Positions 1 to 6,753 of a stretch of DNA of 8,201 nucleotides are shown piece by piece. The DNA is from an uncultured Methylophilaceae bacterium (GTDB lineage Bacteria; Pseudomonadota; Gammaproteobacteria; Burkholderiales; Methylophilaceae), in the NCBI GenBank assembly GCA_938084195.1, contig CALKDJ010000152.1, forward strand, positions 1 to 8,201, written 5' to 3'. The notes under the pieces were generated by a model. The model did not search any database, was not told where the DNA came from, and saw only the letters and a program-made list of their open reading frames with translations. The translations under genes were made by a program, and so were the position numbers. Position 1 is the stretch's first letter. The number at the start of each line of letters is the position of its first letter.

Positions 1-1
1 T

Positions 2-490
2 GACTTTCCGGTTTGGATTAATCGCTGTGGCGTACTTGCAGGGCCTGGTCAATTTGGAAAAGCAGATCAAGGTATTTTTTCTTTTTGGATTCATTCCTTC
101 AAAGAAAAAAAACCACTTCAGTACATTGGATTTGGTGGTAATGGATATCAAGTTAGAGATGCACTCCATCCTAAAGATTTGGTCCCCTTACTGCTAAGAC
201 AGATGCACGAACATTCAAATGAAGCTCCGAAAATTATAAATTTGGGAGGTGGTATCGAAAATTCACTCTCGCTTAAAGAATTAAGCTATTGGTGTGAACA
301 AAGATTTGGAGCAAAAAACATTTTTTCATCGACAGAGGATCGCCCCATGGATGCACCTTGGATAGTAATGGATACTTCTTTGGCACATAGGCATTGGAAC
401 TGGAGTCCTAAAATTAAGATCCATCAATTATTAGAAGAAATTGCTTCATTTGCTGAAAGAAACCCTGAGTGGTTGTCGGTTACAACGTAA
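2..490 (+). CDS. NAD-dependent nucleotide-sugar epimerase/dehydratase (CDP-paratose 2-epimerase-like), 5' partial
   Basis: This is the C-terminal 162 residues of an extended short-chain dehydrogenase that interconverts or dehydrates NDP-sugars in the cytoplasm. The reading frame is already open at base 2 and ends at TAA 488-490, so the start and the NAD-binding Rossmann half lie upstream of the window. The visible part carries the family pattern INRCGVLAGPGQFGKADQG at the start, then YIGFGGNGYQVRDALHPKDLV. As remembered, both are typical of epimerases annotated as CDP-paratose/CDP-tyvelose 2-epimerase-like. The tail contains DRPMDAPWIVMDTSLA, the usual substrate-domain segment. A TTG at 179 is only an internal codon, because the matching sequence continues upstream of it. 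Family assignment is firm. The exact sugar substrate cannot be told from this half. A 70-nt gap separates it from the next gene. Confidence 0.88.
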   Translation, partial: DFPVWINRCGVLAGPGQFGKADQGIFSFWIHSFKEKKPLQYIGFGGNGYQVRDALHPKDLVPLLLRQMHEHSNEAPKIINLGGGIENSLSLKELSYWCEQRFGAKNIFSSTEDRPMDAPWIVMDTSLAHRHWNWSPKIKIHQLLEEIASFAERNPEWLSVTT

Positions 491-560
491 TTCTTTAAAA
501 CTGCAATTATATGGATCACTTAATATTCTGTAATATTTTAATTTCAGAAGATTTGAATGC

Positions 561-1295
561 ATGAAGAAGCTCTCTGTTATAATTCCGGCAAGAAATGAAG
601 CAGGAAACCTACAAACTTGTATTCCAGAGATCTTTGAAATTTTAAGTTCGTACAACATTGATCACGAAATATTGATCATCGATGACGGAAGTACGGATAA
701 TACATCAACAGTCATCACCGAGTTAAACTCTCAAATTCGTACTATTTGCTATATCAGAAATGAAGGTTTGAATGGTTTTGGTAGAGCTGTTCGAATTGGA
801 TTGGACGAATTTAAAGGTGATGCAGTAGCCATAATGATGGCAGATAGATCCGATTCACCTCAAGACCTAGTGCAGTATTGGAATACTCTCAAAAATGGAA
901 CTGAGTGTGCTTTTGGCAGTAGATTCTTAAGGGGTAGTAAAGTTTATGAATATCCAAAATTGAAGTTACTTATCAACCGAGTTGTTAATTTAATGATACG
1001 TTATCTATTCAATGTAAATTATAACGATACAACCAATGCATTTAAAATGTACAGAAAAGAGGTGATCGAAGGATGTAAACCATTTATTGCACCTCATTTC
1101 AATTTGACTGTTGAAATTCCACTGAAGGCAATAATAAGAGGGTATTCATGGAAAACGATACCAATTTCATGGAGAAATCGAACAAAAGGAGAGAGCAAGT
1201 TAAAATTAAGAGAAATGGGTTCAAGATACTTCTTTATTGTCGCTTATCTTTGGTTGGAAAAATATTTTAGCAGAGGAGATTATCTAAAGAAATGA
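561..1295 (+). CDS. Family 2 glycosyltransferase, DPM1-like (polyprenyl-phosphate sugar synthase type)
   Basis: A 244-residue GT-A glycosyltransferase. It starts with the canonical N-terminal fold (LSVIIPARNEAGNL, residues 4-17) and the nucleotide-binding IDDGSTDNT at 40-48. The metal/donor region is MMADRSDSP at 92-100, where D95 matches the second Asp of the usual DAD. Length and pattern resemble dolichol/polyprenyl-phosphate mannosyltransferases, which move a sugar from NDP to a lipid phosphate at the inner membrane. It has no C-terminal membrane helices, so it is the soluble short form rather than the GtrB form. Near the C-terminus, SWRNRTKGESKLKL (about 203-216) resembles the conserved DPM segment. 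The ATG at 561 has a weak AGAAG at 546-550. Its last four bases overlap the next start (ATGA), indicating translational coupling. Donor sugar and acceptor are unknown; a role in making a lipid-linked sugar is inferred. Confidence 0.88.
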   Translation: MKKLSVIIPARNEAGNLQTCIPEIFEILSSYNIDHEILIIDDGSTDNTSTVITELNSQIRTICYIRNEGLNGFGRAVRIGLDEFKGDAVAIMMADRSDSPQDLVQYWNTLKNGTECAFGSRFLRGSKVYEYPKLKLLINRVVNLMIRYLFNVNYNDTTNAFKMYRKEVIEGCKPFIAPHFNLTVEIPLKAIIRGYSWKTIPISWRNRTKGESKLKLREMGSRYFFIVAYLWLEKYFSRGDYLKK

Positions 1296-1951
1296 ATAAT
1301 CATAATAACCTAACTAAGATATATGAAAGACGATTTTCAGGTCTCGAATTATACCGAAGTGAAGTATGGAAAATATTAGTATCAAAGTTTTTTTTCAAAT
1401 GGATTAAAAAAAACTACACCATCCTAGATTTAGGTTGTGGATATGGTGAATTTATTAATCAAGTAGATTGTAAGTTTCGACATGCAATGGACTTAAATTC
1501 TAAAGTTATAAATTATTTGCAAGATAATATTACTTTTCATGAGCAAGATTGCTCAAAAGAATGGTCTGTAGAGCCAAACTCTTTTGATTTGATTTTTACA
1601 AGTAACTTTTTTGAACATCTTCCAAATAAAAACTCATTAAATGAAACCATCTCTGAAATAAAGAGAGCATTAAAGCCAGAAGGTTTATTAATTGCGATGG
1701 GACCTAACATTTCCGTACTTAAAGGAAAATACTGGGATTTTTGGGATCATCATATAGGACTAACAGACCAATCAATGCAAGAATTGCTACAGATTCATGA
1801 ATTATCTATTGTGGAATCCTACTCAAGGTTCTTGCCATACAATATGGTGCGGATAAGAAAACGTCCATTGTTTATGGTATCTTTATATTTAAAATTTCCT
1901 TTCTTATGGAAACTCTTCGGAAAGCAATTTCTACTCATAGCTCGTAAATAG
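1292..1951 (+). CDS. Class I SAM-dependent methyltransferase
   Basis: A 219-residue Rossmann-type methyltransferase. The SAM-binding motif I is ILDLGCGYGEF (residues 44-54). An acidic MDLN follows strand 2 (66-69). Later come SFDLIFTSNFFEHL, the typical motif with a strand-4 Asp, and LKPEGLLIAMGPN. The segment FWDHHIGLTDQSMQELL resembles a subgroup often found beside DPM1-like glycosyltransferases in polysaccharide clusters, which matches its position here. The start ATG overlaps the stop of the preceding gene (ATGA). A purine-rich AGAGGAG lies at 1272-1278, somewhat far (13 nt) from the start. The C-terminus (about 187-216) is basic and hydrophobic and may touch the membrane. The methyl acceptor is unknown; a sugar or lipid-linked glycan is inferred from context. 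The gene contains an eight-T run (1388-1395) and an eight-A run (1406-1413). Confidence 0.85.
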   Translation: MNNHNNLTKIYERRFSGLELYRSEVWKILVSKFFFKWIKKNYTILDLGCGYGEFINQVDCKFRHAMDLNSKVINYLQDNITFHEQDCSKEWSVEPNSFDLIFTSNFFEHLPNKNSLNETISEIKRALKPEGLLIAMGPNISVLKGKYWDFWDHHIGLTDQSMQELLQIHELSIVESYSRFLPYNMVRIRKRPLFMVSLYLKFPFLWKLFGKQFLLIARK

Positions 1952-1956
1952 ATATT

Positions 1957-2991
1957 TTGGCTAAAAAGACATATTTTCTTTTTATAATAATTTCATTTGT
2001 TAGTTCAGTAATATTTACATATTATTATTTTTTATATACAAATGAATACCCTGAAGGAAGCAGTGAAAGAATTGCTAAATATCAAGCAGATAAAGTTTTT
2101 CAAACGAGAATATTAATTACAACTTTAGCTAATTTTATGGTACCTATGTTACCTGTTATAAAAAGTTGCCTTCAATGGATAGTACCTTATCCAATAAACT
2201 ACGAAGTTTTACTTCAAATAGTCATTGTATTTTTTACATTTATATTAATAACAACATTACCCTATTTGTTAGAATGCTTTAATTATAAGGGAAGTTATTG
2301 GGTAGCACTTTTTGTTTTAATACCAATATCATGGAACTACATTATAATAAACGGTGTCATCGATGGAGCAGCTTTGTTTTATTGTTATGATATCCCATCG
2401 CTAGCATTTTTTTCAATAGGATTAACATTTTTTCTAAAAAGAAATTGGATATTCTTCTATCCAACTTTTTTATTAGCATGTCTAAATAGAGAGTCAGCCT
2501 GTTTCATAAGCCTAGCAGGAGCTATAATTTCAACTAACTTGATTACATTCAGAATTAGAGACTCCATTCTAATAAATAAAGAACTTATATATCATGTCTG
2601 CACACAATTAATTATTTGGGTAACAACCCGAATAATTTTAAGTTTTACTTTTAGAGATAATCCTGGCTATTTTTTTGAAGAACCTCATTCCATGACTGAA
2701 TTTTTAGAATGTATTTGGTCTGGAAATTCGCATTGGGCAATGAAAAACCCCATATGGTTTTTAACTTTATTTGCAGGTATATGGATTCTTCCTTTCATCT
2801 ACTATAAAAATTTAATTCCGTCGGTAAGACGACTCTTATTTGTGGGTATCATATATATTTTAACTTTGACTATGAGATCAAACATGATGGAAACCCGTGT
2901 ATACAATGAATTGAATGTAATTATATCAATTTGCGTAATTGTATCTTTAAAAAGTAAAGATATGTTGAGATTTGAAAAGTGTGAAATGTGA
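1957..2991 (+). CDS. Polytopic inner-membrane protein of unknown function (possible GT-C or polymerase-like role)
   Basis: A 344-residue, very hydrophobic protein with roughly 8-10 membrane segments, judged by eye at about 6-26, 52-70, 83-105, 113-133, 142-160, 164-193, 212-231, 265-283, 292-306 and 318-331. Charged residues in an otherwise apolar protein stand out: FQTRILITTL (48-57), YDIPSL (144-149), LNRESA (176-181) and ETRVYNELN (312-320). These look like conserved loop motifs and could be catalytic or substrate-binding. I recognise no named family. The placement between glycosyltransferases and methyltransferases suggests a membrane step such as sugar transfer from a lipid carrier or glycan polymerisation, but this is inference. 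The start is TTG 1957: the frame is closed by TAA at 1945-1947 and no ATG occurs until residue 61. It sits 5 nt after the previous stop and overlaps the next start by one base. Its base composition is very AT-rich. Confidence 0.75.
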   Translation: MAKKTYFLFIIISFVSSVIFTYYYFLYTNEYPEGSSERIAKYQADKVFQTRILITTLANFMVPMLPVIKSCLQWIVPYPINYEVLLQIVIVFFTFILITTLPYLLECFNYKGSYWVALFVLIPISWNYIIINGVIDGAALFYCYDIPSLAFFSIGLTFFLKRNWIFFYPTFLLACLNRESACFISLAGAIISTNLITFRIRDSILINKELIYHVCTQLIIWVTTRIILSFTFRDNPGYFFEEPHSMTEFLECIWSGNSHWAMKNPIWFLTLFAGIWILPFIYYKNLIPSVRRLLFVGIIYILTLTMRSNMMETRVYNELNVIISICVIVSLKSKDMLRFEKCEM

Positions 2992-3713
2992 TGAAATTAA
3001 GTAAAAAATTAAAGCTTAAAATAAAAAAAGTGTTTCATCCTTCAAGTTTATTGAAAATTGCTGAATGTGTAGGGGGCGACAAACTTTATGGTCATAATTA
3101 TATACCGATCTATGAAAGTTACTTTAAAAATATAAGAACAAAAAAACTAAGAATCTTAGAAATAGGTATCGGTGGTTACGAAAACCCACTAGCAGGAGGT
3201 GAATCCTTATATATGTGGGGCGAATATTTTAGTAATTCTAAATTAATTGGCGCAGACATCTTCCCTAAAACACTTAGTCTTCCCAAAAATATTAAAACGG
3301 TAGAACTCGATCAATCAGACCTGGATCAAATTGAAGAATTGGGAGTGAGATATGGACCATTTGATATTATAATAGATGACGGTAGTCATGTTTCAAAACA
3401 TGTAATTAATACCTTTAAAATCTTATTCAATTATTTGAATATAAAAGGATATTATATTGTAGAAGACACACAAACTGCGTACTGGCCAGATTTTGGAGGT
3501 AGTTTAAAAAACAATGAAAAAAGGTCTACAAATTTTTTTAAATCATTAACTGATGGCTTAAATTACAGTGAATACTTAATTGAAAATTATAATCCAACGT
3601 CTTTTGATAAATACATTAAATATATTCATTTTTACCACAATATTATAGTAATTAGAAAAGATCATAATAATAATAAAAGTAATTTAGTCGAAAATGGTAA
3701 TATTAATATCTAA
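2991..3713 (+). CDS. Sugar O-methyltransferase, MycE/TylE (demethylmacrocin O-methyltransferase)-like
   Basis: A 240-residue SAM methyltransferase resembling the enzymes that O-methylate deoxysugars of macrolides (MycE, TylE, ElmMIII group). Visible motifs are LEIGIGGY (56-63), GGESLYMW (69-76), the acidic GAD at 87-89, LDQSD (106-110), GPFDIIIDDGSH (122-133) and YYIVEDTQTAYWP (154-166). In MycE-type enzymes the DDGSH and VEDT acidic residues are known to hold Mg2+ near the sugar hydroxyls, so D129/D130, H133, E158 and D159 are the likely equivalents. All are present, so the enzyme looks intact. ATG 2991 is preferred over the adjacent GTG 2988, as it gives a TGATG junction with the upstream stop. 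The Asn-rich C-terminus (about 225-240) is low complexity and overlaps the next gene by 20 nt. The substrate is probably a sugar of the local glycan (inferred). Confidence 0.85.
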   Translation: MKLSKKLKLKIKKVFHPSSLLKIAECVGGDKLYGHNYIPIYESYFKNIRTKKLRILEIGIGGYENPLAGGESLYMWGEYFSNSKLIGADIFPKTLSLPKNIKTVELDQSDLDQIEELGVRYGPFDIIIDDGSHVSKHVINTFKILFNYLNIKGYYIVEDTQTAYWPDFGGSLKNNEKRSTNFFKSLTDGLNYSEYLIENYNPTSFDKYIKYIHFYHNIIVIRKDHNNNKSNLVENGNINI

Positions 3714-4632
3714 AATAAAATTATTTATTCTAGATTTATTAGTTTATTCACTAATATTATCTTATACAATCTATTATAATAAAAAATTATTTATTATCAG
3801 TATCCCTTATGGGAGGTGGGGAAACAGGATAATGCTATTCTCATATATTATTGCTTGGGCAAAAAAATATAATTGTCGAATAATGAATCCATCATTTTCT
3901 GAATATTCAGAGTATTTTCATTATTTCAAAAAAAATAAATTATGTCTTTATCCGTATGAAGTAAATTATTTCACACACTTTATAGCTTTCTTCAGCACAC
4001 ATATTGAAAAAGCATTAGAACGAATCACACTTAGAAAATTTAAATTTCCATATTGCCATACTGTTGATCTTGAAAATAAATATAAGAATACTAAAACTTT
4101 AAACATAAAGAATTTATTAATCAAAAATAAAATAATTCTCTTTCATGGATTTCTTTTCGGTGAAAGAGACTTTTCTTTAATAGATTCAAATAGAAAAATT
4201 CTAAATCATGTATTTAGTTTTAATAAAAGCATAAACAATAAATGTTTTGAACTAATAAAAAGAATTAAAAATGATAAAATTGTAGGAATTTGCATGAGGC
4301 AAGGAGATTATCAAAACTACCTTGATGGCAAATTTTATCTAAATGATTCCAAATATCTTGAATTAATCAAAAATCTAACTTCTAAATTACCTAACTACGG
4401 TATCTTTATTGCGTGTGAAGAGCAGAAAGAAAATTTTAAACCGGATAATTGTACTATAAGTTTCAAAAACCCGGCTCTTAACATGTGCATGCTAAGCAAA
4501 TGCGATCTTCTAATTGGACCGCCCTCAACTTTTTTAACATGGGCTGCTTTTTACAATAACATTAAAGTCTGTTATATAGATAATACTAATTGGAACCAAG
4601 AATACTACGAATTTAATATCACAGTCTTTTAA
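3694..4632 (+). CDS. GT11/alpha-1,2-fucosyltransferase-like glycosyltransferase with divergent motifs
   Basis: A 312-residue protein whose layout matches the fucosyltransferase superfamily (GT-B). An N-terminal SIPYGRWGNRIMLFSY (36-51) takes the place of the usual GGLGNQLFQY. IVGICMRQGDY (196-206) stands where family members have HxRRGDY. A C-terminal CDLLIGPPSTFLTWAAF resembles the usual D-S/T-F-WWAA block. The HxRRxD signature is altered: His is Cys200 and the second Arg is Gln203, while Arg202 and Asp205 remain. The donor may therefore be GDP-fucose or another sugar, and reduced or changed activity cannot be excluded. The N-terminus (about 10-28) is hydrophobic and may anchor it to the membrane. 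Its start ATG lies 20 nt inside the previous gene; no good Shine-Dalgarno is visible, so translation probably depends on coupling. This is the AT-richest stretch of the window. A 51-nt gap follows. Confidence 0.68.
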   Translation: MVILISKIKLFILDLLVYSLILSYTIYYNKKLFIISIPYGRWGNRIMLFSYIIAWAKKYNCRIMNPSFSEYSEYFHYFKKNKLCLYPYEVNYFTHFIAFFSTHIEKALERITLRKFKFPYCHTVDLENKYKNTKTLNIKNLLIKNKIILFHGFLFGERDFSLIDSNRKILNHVFSFNKSINNKCFELIKRIKNDKIVGICMRQGDYQNYLDGKFYLNDSKYLELIKNLTSKLPNYGIFIACEEQKENFKPDNCTISFKNPALNMCMLSKCDLLIGPPSTFLTWAAFYNNIKVCYIDNTNWNQEYYEFNITVF

Positions 4633-4637
4633 TATTC

Positions 4638-4659
4638 ATAATTTTTATTTTAAAATTAT
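4638..4659. repeat. AT-only inverted repeat (possible weak hairpin) after the GT11-like gene
   Basis: ATAATTTT at 4638-4645 is the exact reverse complement of AAAATTAT at 4652-4659, with a 6-nt loop. It lies 6 nt after the stop at 4632, in the 51-nt gap before the cupin gene. With no G-C pair the stem would be unstable, and there is no strong U-tract directly after it. At most it is a weak pause or partial terminator. It may be chance in such AT-rich DNA. Confidence 0.2.
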
Positions 4660-4683
4660 TTCTGTACCAATCATTTTTTACTC

Positions 4684-5106
4684 ATGAATTCACACAATTC
4701 GTTCGTTGAAGAAATTAAACACAATAGTACAACATTAGCTATTATTGTTAAAAATAATTTTCATCAACCAGGAATAAATTTTTTTACGCCTAATCAGTAC
4801 TCCCAACAGTTAGCATATATGAGTCACCCAAAGGGAAAAGTTATTGATCCTCATATTCACAAAAGTATACAAAGGAGTGTTTACTTCACCCAAGAAACTC
4901 TTTTTATTAGGAAAGGAGTCTTAGAAGTCTATTTTTTTTCAGAAGATCAACTATTCTTGGAAAGTAAGATTTTAAAATCTGGTGATGTTATTCTTCTTAT
5001 TAAGGGTGGGCATGGATTTAAAGTTCTTGAAGATGTTGAAATGTTTGAAGTAAAACAAGGTCCCTACGCCGGGGATGAAGATAAAGTAAAATTTCCTTTA
5101 AATTAA
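4684..5106 (+). CDS. Small cupin-fold protein of sugar-biosynthesis cluster
   Basis: A 140-residue single-domain cupin. The first cupin motif is clear: G51, then H57 and H59 in DPHIHK with the classic G-x5-HxH spacing, and E71 followed six residues later by G78. The loop between HxH and Glu is longer than in the textbook motif. The second motif is looser: G100 in LKSGDVILL and H110 in KGGHGF. H57, H59, H110 and perhaps E71 are the likely metal ligands. Cupins in polysaccharide clusters include sugar isomerases, epimerases and binding proteins (for example FdtA-like and WbuC-like), but I cannot place this one in either group. It overlaps the following methyltransferase by one base (TAATG), so the two may act together. 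The ATG at 4684 has no visible Shine-Dalgarno. The cupin fold is well supported; the function is unknown. Confidence 0.75.
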   Translation: MNSHNSFVEEIKHNSTTLAIIVKNNFHQPGINFFTPNQYSQQLAYMSHPKGKVIDPHIHKSIQRSVYFTQETLFIRKGVLEVYFFSEDQLFLESKILKSGDVILLIKGGHGFKVLEDVEMFEVKQGPYAGDEDKVKFPLN

Positions 5107-5900
5107 TGATTTTTCAAAAATATGCATCTTTCTACGATTTACTATATCGTGACAAACAGTACGAAAAAGAGTGCGAATTTATAATTAATAATTTGAATCA
5201 AATTGCACCCAAAGCAAATAAGATTCTCGAATTGGGTTGTGGGACTGGCAAGCATGCAAGACTGTTAGCAAAAAGTGGTTATCAAATACATGGTATTGAA
5301 AAAAGCCAGAATATGATAGACATGGGACTGGCGAACCAAAACGATTCACTCAAAAATTTTTATCCAACAGGAGGATTTTTTGTCTGCCAACAAGGTGACG
5401 CATTAACAACAAATGTAGGTACTGATTTTGATGCTGCTTTGTCGTTATTTCATGTTTTGAGTTATCAAAATCAAGACAGTCAAGTTATTAAATTGTTACG
5501 GAATATAAACAAGCACCTAAAAATTGGCGGTTTTTTAATTTTAGATTTTTGGTATTCACCCGCAGTACATCATATAGTGCCTGAAACTAGGGTTAAACGA
5601 GTTTCCAACGAAGCTATTTCTGTAATTCGTATTGCTGAACCCAACTATTCTCCAAATTCAAATATCATTGATGTAAATTATCTTACTTTTGAAGAGGTTC
5701 TCTCTTCTGGAGATATTCGAAAAACTGAGGAATGCCATACAATGCGTGCATTCGATTTAGATGAAATCGATGAGTTCGCCAAATTATGCGGTTTTGACCT
5801 TTTAAGATCGTCAGGGTGGATGGATAATAGTTCAGTTTGTACAAAAACTTGGAGTGTCTATTCAATCCTGCAAAAAAAAAATGATGAAGGAATTACTTAA
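5106..5900 (+). CDS. Class I SAM-dependent methyltransferase, resembling amino-sugar N-methyltransferases
   Basis: A 264-residue methyltransferase. It opens with FQKYASFYDLLYRDKQYEKE (3-22), an N-terminal pattern shared with the TylM1/DesVI group of sugar N-methyltransferases and with many related cluster enzymes. Motif I is ILELGCGTGKH (40-50), and GIEKS (63-67) supplies the acidic ribose-binding residue. LKIGGFLILDFWYSP is the post-motif strand region. The C-terminal half has RIAEPNYSPNSNIIDVNYLTFEE, which I remember from polysaccharide-cluster relatives. With an aminotransferase gene downstream, N-methylation of an amino sugar is a reasonable guess, but O- or C-methylation is equally compatible with the fold. 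The start ATG overlaps the cupin stop by one base. The 3' end contains a ten-A run (5872-5881) and overlaps the next gene by 20 nt. Confidence 0.85.
   Translation: MIFQKYASFYDLLYRDKQYEKECEFIINNLNQIAPKANKILELGCGTGKHARLLAKSGYQIHGIEKSQNMIDMGLANQNDSLKNFYPTGGFFVCQQGDALTTNVGTDFDAALSLFHVLSYQNQDSQVIKLLRNINKHLKIGGFLILDFWYSPAVHHIVPETRVKRVSNEAISVIRIAEPNYSPNSNIIDVNYLTFEEVLSSGDIRKTEECHTMRAFDLDEIDEFAKLCGFDLLRSSGWMDNSSVCTKTWSVYSILQKKNDEGIT
5872..5881 (+). repeat. Run of ten A at the junction of two methyltransferase genes
   Basis: Ten consecutive A lie just before the end of the upstream methyltransferase gene, and the last A is the first base of the ATG of the next gene. In the upstream frame the run reads as Gln256-Lys257-Lys258-Asn259. 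Loss of one A, in DNA or in the transcript, would join that frame directly to the downstream ATG and give a single frame of about 548 residues. It is the longest homopolymer I noticed in the window. Slippage itself is inference. Confidence 0.6.
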
Positions 5901-6753
5901 GAAAATTATTAGAAAAATACCTGGAATCAAATGGCTCCTAGACATCCGCAGAGAACTTTCTCTTATAAGATTCCAAACCACTCAACAAACCCGAATTCAG
6001 CAACAACTTTATCGAGAAACCATTGGAATGATTCGTAAAAATGAAGGAATGCAATTTCCAGTTTCTTACGAACACCAAACTTTTTCACAAAATGGGGAAG
6101 ATGGCATTTTGAGTGAAATTTTAAAAAGAATAAATTTAAACTGCGGAAGATTTATAGAAATCGGTTCTGGCGATGGTCTTGAAAATAATACTCGACTTCT
6201 TTTAGAAACTGGTTGGGAAGGATTGTGGATTGATGGAAGTCAGCATTGTTGTTCCCTGGCTCAAGAAGCTAATGTTAAATTTGTTAAAAACGGGAAACTC
6301 AAGATCATAAATTCATTTGTTACCGCTAATAATATTAATCAAATTCTCAAAAACATGAATGTTTCAGAGGGCATCGAAGTGCTTTCATTAGATGTTGATT
6401 TGAATACTTACCATGTATGGGAAAACTTAGATGTTATTTCTCCTATTATCGCAATTATTGAATACAACGGATTTTTCCCAGCTCAGTCGAAATGGATTGC
6501 CGACTATGACGAAAAAGGGGTTTGGGAAGGAGGATTCCATATGGGATCAGCACTTAAGCCCCTGAATGAGCTATCACAGAAGAAAGGCTATCGCTTAATA
6601 GGCTGCGACCTTTCCGGAACCAATGCTTTTTTTATTAAGGATGATCTAGCTCAGCTTCATTTCAGTGATAAAAACAGTAGATATGAATTATTTGAATCTG
6701 CTAAACCATTTTTGCTCAATAACCCAGAACATAGGACAGACCTCTCTAATTGA
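5881..6753 (+). CDS. FkbM-like putative SAM methyltransferase
   Basis: A 290-residue protein. The first 55 residues are basic and helical (KELLKKIIRKIPG, then a Gln/Arg-rich stretch), possibly a membrane-surface or coiled-coil helix. The core starts with TFSQNGEDGIL (67-77), followed by RFIEIGSGDG (90-99), a glycine-rich SAM-binding loop, then ENNTRLLLETGWEGLWIDGS. The SQxGED and FIEIGxxDG pairing with NTxxLE resembles FkbM-type methyltransferases and related uncharacterised proteins in LPS clusters. VLSLDVDLNTYHVW and IIEYNGFFP follow in the order expected for that fold. ATG 5881 is preferred to GTG 5854: it avoids a longer overlap, and the extra residues match nothing. ATG 5884 is also possible. 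No Shine-Dalgarno is visible, so re-initiation from the upstream gene is likely. A TTGA junction links it to the next gene. The substrate is unknown. Confidence 0.75.
   Translation: MMKELLKKIIRKIPGIKWLLDIRRELSLIRFQTTQQTRIQQQLYRETIGMIRKNEGMQFPVSYEHQTFSQNGEDGILSEILKRINLNCGRFIEIGSGDGLENNTRLLLETGWEGLWIDGSQHCCSLAQEANVKFVKNGKLKIINSFVTANNINQILKNMNVSEGIEVLSLDVDLNTYHVWENLDVISPIIAIIEYNGFFPAQSKWIADYDEKGVWEGGFHMGSALKPLNELSQKKGYRLIGCDLSGTNAFFIKDDLAQLHFSDKNSRYELFESAKPFLLNNPEHRTDLSN

Noticed and set aside
179..490. A short separate gene starting at TTG 179
   Set aside because: The frame is open back to base 2 and the upstream residues match the same epimerase family, so this is only the tail of a longer gene.
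494..536. Promoter in the 70-nt gap after the epimerase, with TAATAT at 521-526 and 531-536 as -10 boxes
   Set aside because: No acceptable -35 hexamer stands about 17 nt upstream of either copy, and such AT strings are expected by chance here.
446..658. Minus-strand open frame of 70 codons
   Set aside because: It lies antisense to the end of the epimerase and the start of the GT2 gene, both well supported by motifs, and its protein shows no recognisable pattern.
1388..1413. Eight-T and eight-A runs in the methyltransferase gene as phase-variation sites
   Set aside because: Runs of seven or eight are common in this AT-rich window (for example 105-112 and 4932-4939), and none sits at a junction where slippage would give a meaningful product.
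5683..5865. Minus-strand open frame of 60 codons
   Set aside because: It is fully inside the motif-supported methyltransferase on the other strand and has no family resemblance.
5854..5880. GTG 5854 as start of the FkbM-like gene
   Set aside because: The nine added residues have no family match and would lengthen the overlap with the upstream gene; ATG 5881 is the simpler start.
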